Shown in pieces: positions 59,664 to 64,000 of a stretch of DNA of 64,000 bases. Numbering within the stretch: position 1 is the stretch's first letter; every line of letters starts with the position of its first letter. Made by a program: the position numbers and the translations under genes. Source of the stretch: Micromussa lordhowensis (Eukaryota > Cnidaria > Anthozoa > Scleractinia > Lobophylliidae); contig OZ026595.1 in the NCBI GenBank assembly GCA_964020085.1, forward strand, positions 257,501 to 321,500, given 5' to 3'. The notes under the pieces are model-generated. The model was not told where the DNA came from. It saw nothing but the letters and a program-made list of their open reading frames with translations, and made no database searches.

Positions 59664-61698
59664 CTTGTTAATGCGCCTCACTCCCGCTGGGAGACACGTT
59701 GCTATGCAACGAAACCCAAGCAGATTACTATGGGAGGGGTAGGAAATGAAGAAAGCTGTTCAGCAGTGTGAATTGTTATTAGAAATGAAATAAAACATGG
59801 TATTTACTGAGTAAAGCTTTCCCTAGACATATAAAATTGCTCGCCTGTTTACGCAACCTATTTCAAACCTAATGCAAACAGGAAAGGGTGTTTGGAAGAA
59901 TTGAGGGGGAATGGAGGGTTTTAAAAAAATTTACGAATTCACCTAAATTTGCATTAGTGTTTCACCACTCTAGTTAAAAGGCAAGAGGCCATCTTCGAGT
60001 TCAATTCTCTTATGAAATAAAGCCAAGAAAACTCTATGTGCCAAAGCTACTGCACTGTATCCAATCAGAACGCTTGCCTCACGACAACAATTTTGAACAA
60101 TCGATGAAATCTTTTAAAAGTCATCTTGAGTTAATACTGCGAGACTGAAAATAACACAAATGAGACTAAAACACAAAACAAACCTGGACTAAAAGCTCAC
60201 TTCGTTTCCTTACAGCAGGCGGAGGAGAGCTCTTACCGTGCTTAGCTACGTGGAACTTCTAAATTATCCATTACGGTATGCAATAAGCAGTCCCTCAAGT
60301 TATTGCATCTTCGCTAAACTGGACTGTGACGCTGCAGACTTTTCGGCACCTCTAAAATTACTGGCACAATTGATTATAATTAGCCGATCTGCTGATTGTG
60401 GCTAAAGCTGCTTTGCTCGTCAGCTTTGTAAAACAAAACATCTTGATTCGCCTTTATAATCAATAGCCTGTGTAGCTGGCGGGATTTCGCGACTGCTTTT
60501 GTTTTGCTGGCGAAGCCCAATGAGCTGGCTGTTTTTATAAGCCGAATCCGAATTCAAATCTCTTTACGGTAGCCAATTCACATTATCAACCCAGTTGATA
60601 AAACAAAATTATCTTGTTTTTATAAGCAACTCATTAGCCTTGTCAGGAAGTAATGAGAGAGCCCAAAATGCCGGCGATCTTTTAAAAACGTAGCCTTTCT
60701 TTCCGTTTGTTGATAACAAAAAATTAGAATAAGAGTAGAAGTCGTACTGCTGTAAACCTAGCTTGACGTTGTTGGGCACTCTCCCAGAAAGGTTAGGGGC
60801 CTGATTGGGGTCGCCTTTTCTTGAAGTTTGGTTTTTACGGAAGAATTTTCTTTGGTAAAAGTTTCTTCAAATCTAGCCGAGGAGACAATAAGGTACATAA
60901 AATGCGATCGCTTGACGATTTCTGGCCAACTTTCTTCTCATCCAAGTTGTACTTGTATGCCTTGTTTTCTTAATATAAATCGCATCGAATTTGCAAAGTA
61001 AAGCGGCGGGAAGGGGGAGTAATGGAGAATACAGATGTGCTTACAGGGCGGAGGCAGGGGTTGGGGGAGACAGAGGGTTCGGTGGAGAGGATGGGGGGCA
61101 ATTCTTTCTCAAGGGGTTTGTTAGAGATCCGCTACTTGGAGCTTTTGTTTGCTGACAACATGTTTGCGCAAATCATACGTCACAAGAATAAACGCTGCTG
61201 GCACACGCGGTCTCTCTAAGAACAAGTTTTCTTTATGTAAACACGGTATATTGAGTGGGTCAGTCTTGTATTTCCCATGGCATTGTTTCTTTAATGATTA
61301 CCAGTGAGGTGTTTATGCGGCTCGATGAAAGACAAAAAAACCTGTCCAGGGTAGTGAAGGGAAAGTTCACTCCAACCAATAATAACTCTTAGATACTTTT
61401 ACGAGGCATGGCTACCTAGGCCTGGTACCCTTAGTTACAGTTATTCCCTGTTATTAAAGTCCACCAAAAATGTCCGTATTGAGCGGACCAATTCAAGAGA
61501 AAATGAGTAGCTAGAGGCCAAAGTAATGTAAACTGAGTGACAAGTTGATGTCTTCAAGCGAAGAATATATTTTTTGATGCACTCCTAGCTTAGAGAAAAC
61601 CACAGTTTACATGTCCGTCAAGAATAAAATTAGACGACTGTCAACAGAGATATTCTGATCAAGCTTACTTTTAACGTATAACGAACTTCTGGACTTAC
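59664..61698. other. Upstream region of CFAP119, Penelope-like tail remnant
   Basis: No gene apart from the possible alternative first intron of CFAP119. At 60545-60620 the sequence CAAATCTCTTTACGGTAGCC and TTCACATTATCAACCCAGTTGATAA repeats the 3' tail of the Penelope-like element at 22180-22240. This is a solo remnant with no coding sequence. Confidence 0.5.
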
Positions 61699-61803
61699 CT
61701 TTTTTTCGACGACAACAACTTCGGGTCTGTCGGCTACAGATACGCGTTTCTTCAAAATGCCTGATCTTTTTTTCGACTTCTTTGAGTTTCTGCGATGCTC
61801 CAT
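61699..61803 (-). CDS. Candidate first coding exon (possible alternative CFAP119 start)
   Basis: ATG at 61803, 35 codons and a strong donor (AAG|GTAAGT) in phase 0. The peptide is very basic (MEHRRNSKKSKKRSGILKKR, then VSVADRPEVVVVEKK). The next minus-strand gene is CFAP119, whose exon 2 (59049) is also entered in phase 0 and begins EEEEKE, so splicing past exon 1 would keep the frame. It may be an alternative first exon, or the start of another gene whose later exons I cannot see. It resembles no full-length protein I know. Confidence 0.4.
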
Positions 61804-63294
61804 GTTAAACAACAAAGCTTTTGTCGAACAATGAGATGAACGAGGCTGTATCTTCATTTCCATTAAGCGCCCAATTAAGCCGAACAATCAAATTATTGAC
61901 AGCTTTCAACGACAGATCAATTTGTTGGATCATCGCATTGTGTTTTAAACAAACATTAGTGTAATTTGAATGGCTTTGATAAGTATGAAGTTGATTTATT
62001 TCAATCTTGCTTTTGTAAACTCCATGGCATTTACACCTCCTGTGTGACTCTACTAAGTTAGGTATATCTTGTTATTCCAACAAGAACGCGGTTTATGAGT
62101 ATGAAGTGACTCCGGCTTTATGTGCTTTGAAAATCGTCATTTTGGTTCGCAAACGGTCATTTATCACGTGCATTTGGTTTTATGGAGAACACAGGAAATT
62201 ATATTTCAGCGTCCGTGGTGCATTAATTTCCTCGACCTTAGACCAAAAACTCTGAAACCTCTTTTAATGTATTGAAAATTTAACAACCGCTTTACCTACC
62301 TAGCTTGGCATAATCCCATCTCTTTCGATGGTTTTACAGGAATCAAGTTCCGCGTGGTTCTGGAGAGGCATTTTGGTACCTCGTATATCGAGTAATCTGG
62401 TTGTTTTGTGTTGTTCAGTTGTTTTTTTTTCTAAGCGTATTTCTCTACGTCGTTTACATCAATGGTTAGCATCCTTTTTTTGGACGATTTTACATTTCCG
62501 TTGACGTTTAATAAAGTCGAGTTATTTAATTTAAGAAACGTTAATGAGGTAAACACATTTTAATCAAACAATATGAATTGGTCTACGTACTGAATTTCAA
62601 TGTTCTTTGTCCCGTGTTTTTTCCTAAGCTTTGAGTTTTGTTTTTGTTGTTTAAAGAAAGATGGTAACTTGTAAATTATGCCACTCAAGTTTATTTAGAA
62701 TCATGAATCTTTTTAAAATTGACTAGAGACTGTTTCTTGTTTATTCTAACAACGGCTCAGTACATAGTCAACAGACCATTTTCGTATTCTCGGTATGGGA
62801 CTGGAACTAGCTTGCAACTGAGGCTAACACGGGGAGCTTTTCAGATGAAAATAAAAGTTCCCGTATGAGCCTCCATTGCAAGCTACTAGTTCCAGTCTAA
62901 TATCGAGGATATGGATTTGCCCTATTAGGACTATTAGAGATTCGCATTTCGTTAAAAAATCAAGGTGATGTTCTCTTGATTTCCACCGCTGAACTACAAA
63001 GCTTATAGGTTTATCTAATTTTCCGGCTAACTCTGTAGTCGCCTAGCTAGCTCTACCTCAGCCCCCGGCATTCGTGAGAGACCGGCGTTAAGGACTTATT
63101 AATTCAGAGATTTTTTATCGAGAATGCGGCGACTTAAATAGTTTTACGACGGCGGCTCTACGAGAATTCCCCCAAAGGTATTCATCTCGCAATTTTATCG
63201 TAAGCTCGCAGCTCAGTATACATGCGTGTTGTCATCAGTACTATAACATAGTTGAGAATTTTATAATGAGCTCTGCTAATTAACAATTAGACTG

Positions 63295-63333
<39 letters not shown>

Positions 63334-63334
63334 T

Positions 63335-63400
<66 letters not shown>

Positions 63401-64000
63401 CGTAGTCTCATTGCATAAAAAGAAAAAAAAGTCAAGTATCGCGTAGAAAAGAACTGTTTTATTATGTTACATCAGGTTCAAACGTGACGCGCGATGTGCA
63501 CTGATGCGTAGCTGTTGACTATCAGCAGATAGTCGACGGTAATATAGTCAATCAAATTCACGGATTCACAATAGACTACGGTAAATTTATACTAATTGTT
63601 TTTATGGAGTACAATGTTCAAAATTTCTCGTTCATTGTTAGTTGAATGGTACATGTTAGTGATCTATTTTCTGATGATTTGATGTAAGTTACCAATACCA
63701 TATTTTCTCGATGAAACTCCGGGTCTCCCAGGTAGATTCGTTAATAAGACCCTCAAGAAATTAACATTCGTGGAATAATAACCTTTACGTATAATTATAA
63801 CATATTTAGCTATAAAAAAACTGAATATTTAACTCCTATAAACTCCAAGCAACCTACAAAAGTCAAATAAAAGCCGGATCAACGAAACCAAGTTTGAAAT
63901 CAACACCAGGGGCGCCGTTTAATCGAAAAAATACGGAAAAATACGGAAAAATACTCGCAAAAGTCCTTGTTATTTAAGTTGTTCTGTTCACTGTATTCAT
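61804..64000. other. Gene-free right end with palindromic repeats
   Basis: No exon or gene recognised. The fold-back at 62790-62905 (CAGTCTAATATCGAG versus CTCGGTATGGGACTG, with TTGCAACTGAGGC versus GCCTCCATTGCAAG) and the block at 63284-63600 are the only structures seen. Confidence 0.5.
63284..63600. mobile_element. Nested palindromic MITE-like elements
   Basis: ACAATTAGACTGCGAGCCCG...TTTTCTACGAGC is mirrored at once by GCTCGTAGAAAACGAGGGCG...TAATTGT (63284-63385). Then TAGTATAAATTTACCGTAGTCT (63386) is mirrored by AGACTACGGTAAATTTATACTA (63572-63593). One hairpin is thus directly joined to a second TIR pair. Confidence 0.65.

Noticed and set aside
61022..61219. Plus-strand frame starting MENTDVLTGRRQGLGETEG
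   Set aside because: Gly-rich translation of a G-rich simple stretch; no splice signals or family resemblance.

Overview
This window looks like nuclear DNA of an invertebrate animal, most likely an anthozoan cnidarian (stony-coral type). It is AT-rich, its genes are split by short and long introns with GT/AG borders, every named host gene has a metazoan orthologue, and the spacers are full of Penelope-like, BEL/Pao, LINE, tRNA-SINE and palindromic MITE sequences. The phylum call is inference; the animal-type gene structure is read directly.

Layout. (1) 217-8204, minus: a long first exon of a CCDC142-like protein (8204-6605) and two candidate terminal exons near the left edge (859-773 and 309-217). 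(2) 12255-15944, minus: ROMO1, a 74-residue mitochondrial inner-membrane protein in two exons whose 3.5 kb intron holds a dead LINE and a TTAA MITE. (3) 16225-25120, plus: DUSP11 (RNA 5'-triphosphatase) in ten exons, head to head with ROMO1 across 280 bp. Its introns hold a frameshifted Penelope-like element with a hammerhead-like core, a SINE, MITEs and a minisatellite. (4) 27033-34111, minus: a complete six-exon ABCC4-like full ABC transporter of 1262 codons whose two nucleotide-binding domains have lost most catalytic motifs. (5) 34459-35638: two MITEs sharing one TTAA. (6) 37638-45151: an old MITE split by a complete BEL/Pao retrotransposon (37891-45110) with identical-looking 427 bp LTRs, a 5 bp target duplication and an uninterrupted 2090-residue polyprotein. 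(7) 46226-52745, minus: a ten-exon TBC1D24-like gene (TBC + TLDc, 560 aa). (8) 54111-59663, minus: a ten-exon gene for the ciliary central-pair protein CFAP119/C1a-32 (317 aa), with a possible alternative first exon at 61699-61803. (9) 61804-64000: no gene seen, palindromic repeats only.

The host genes do not form one pathway: RNA 5'-end processing (DUSP11), mitochondria (ROMO1), vesicle traffic/oxidation resistance (TBC1D24), cilia (CFAP119), a transporter fold (ABCC) and an uncharacterised protein (CCDC142-like). The two most notable items are the ABCC paralogue predicted to be unable to hydrolyse ATP and the very young BEL/Pao insertion nested in a MITE. Splice coordinates were worked out by eye from GT/AG borders and reading phase; for all five genes followed end to end (ROMO1, DUSP11, ABCC, TBC1D24-like, CFAP119) the summed exon lengths are a multiple of three.
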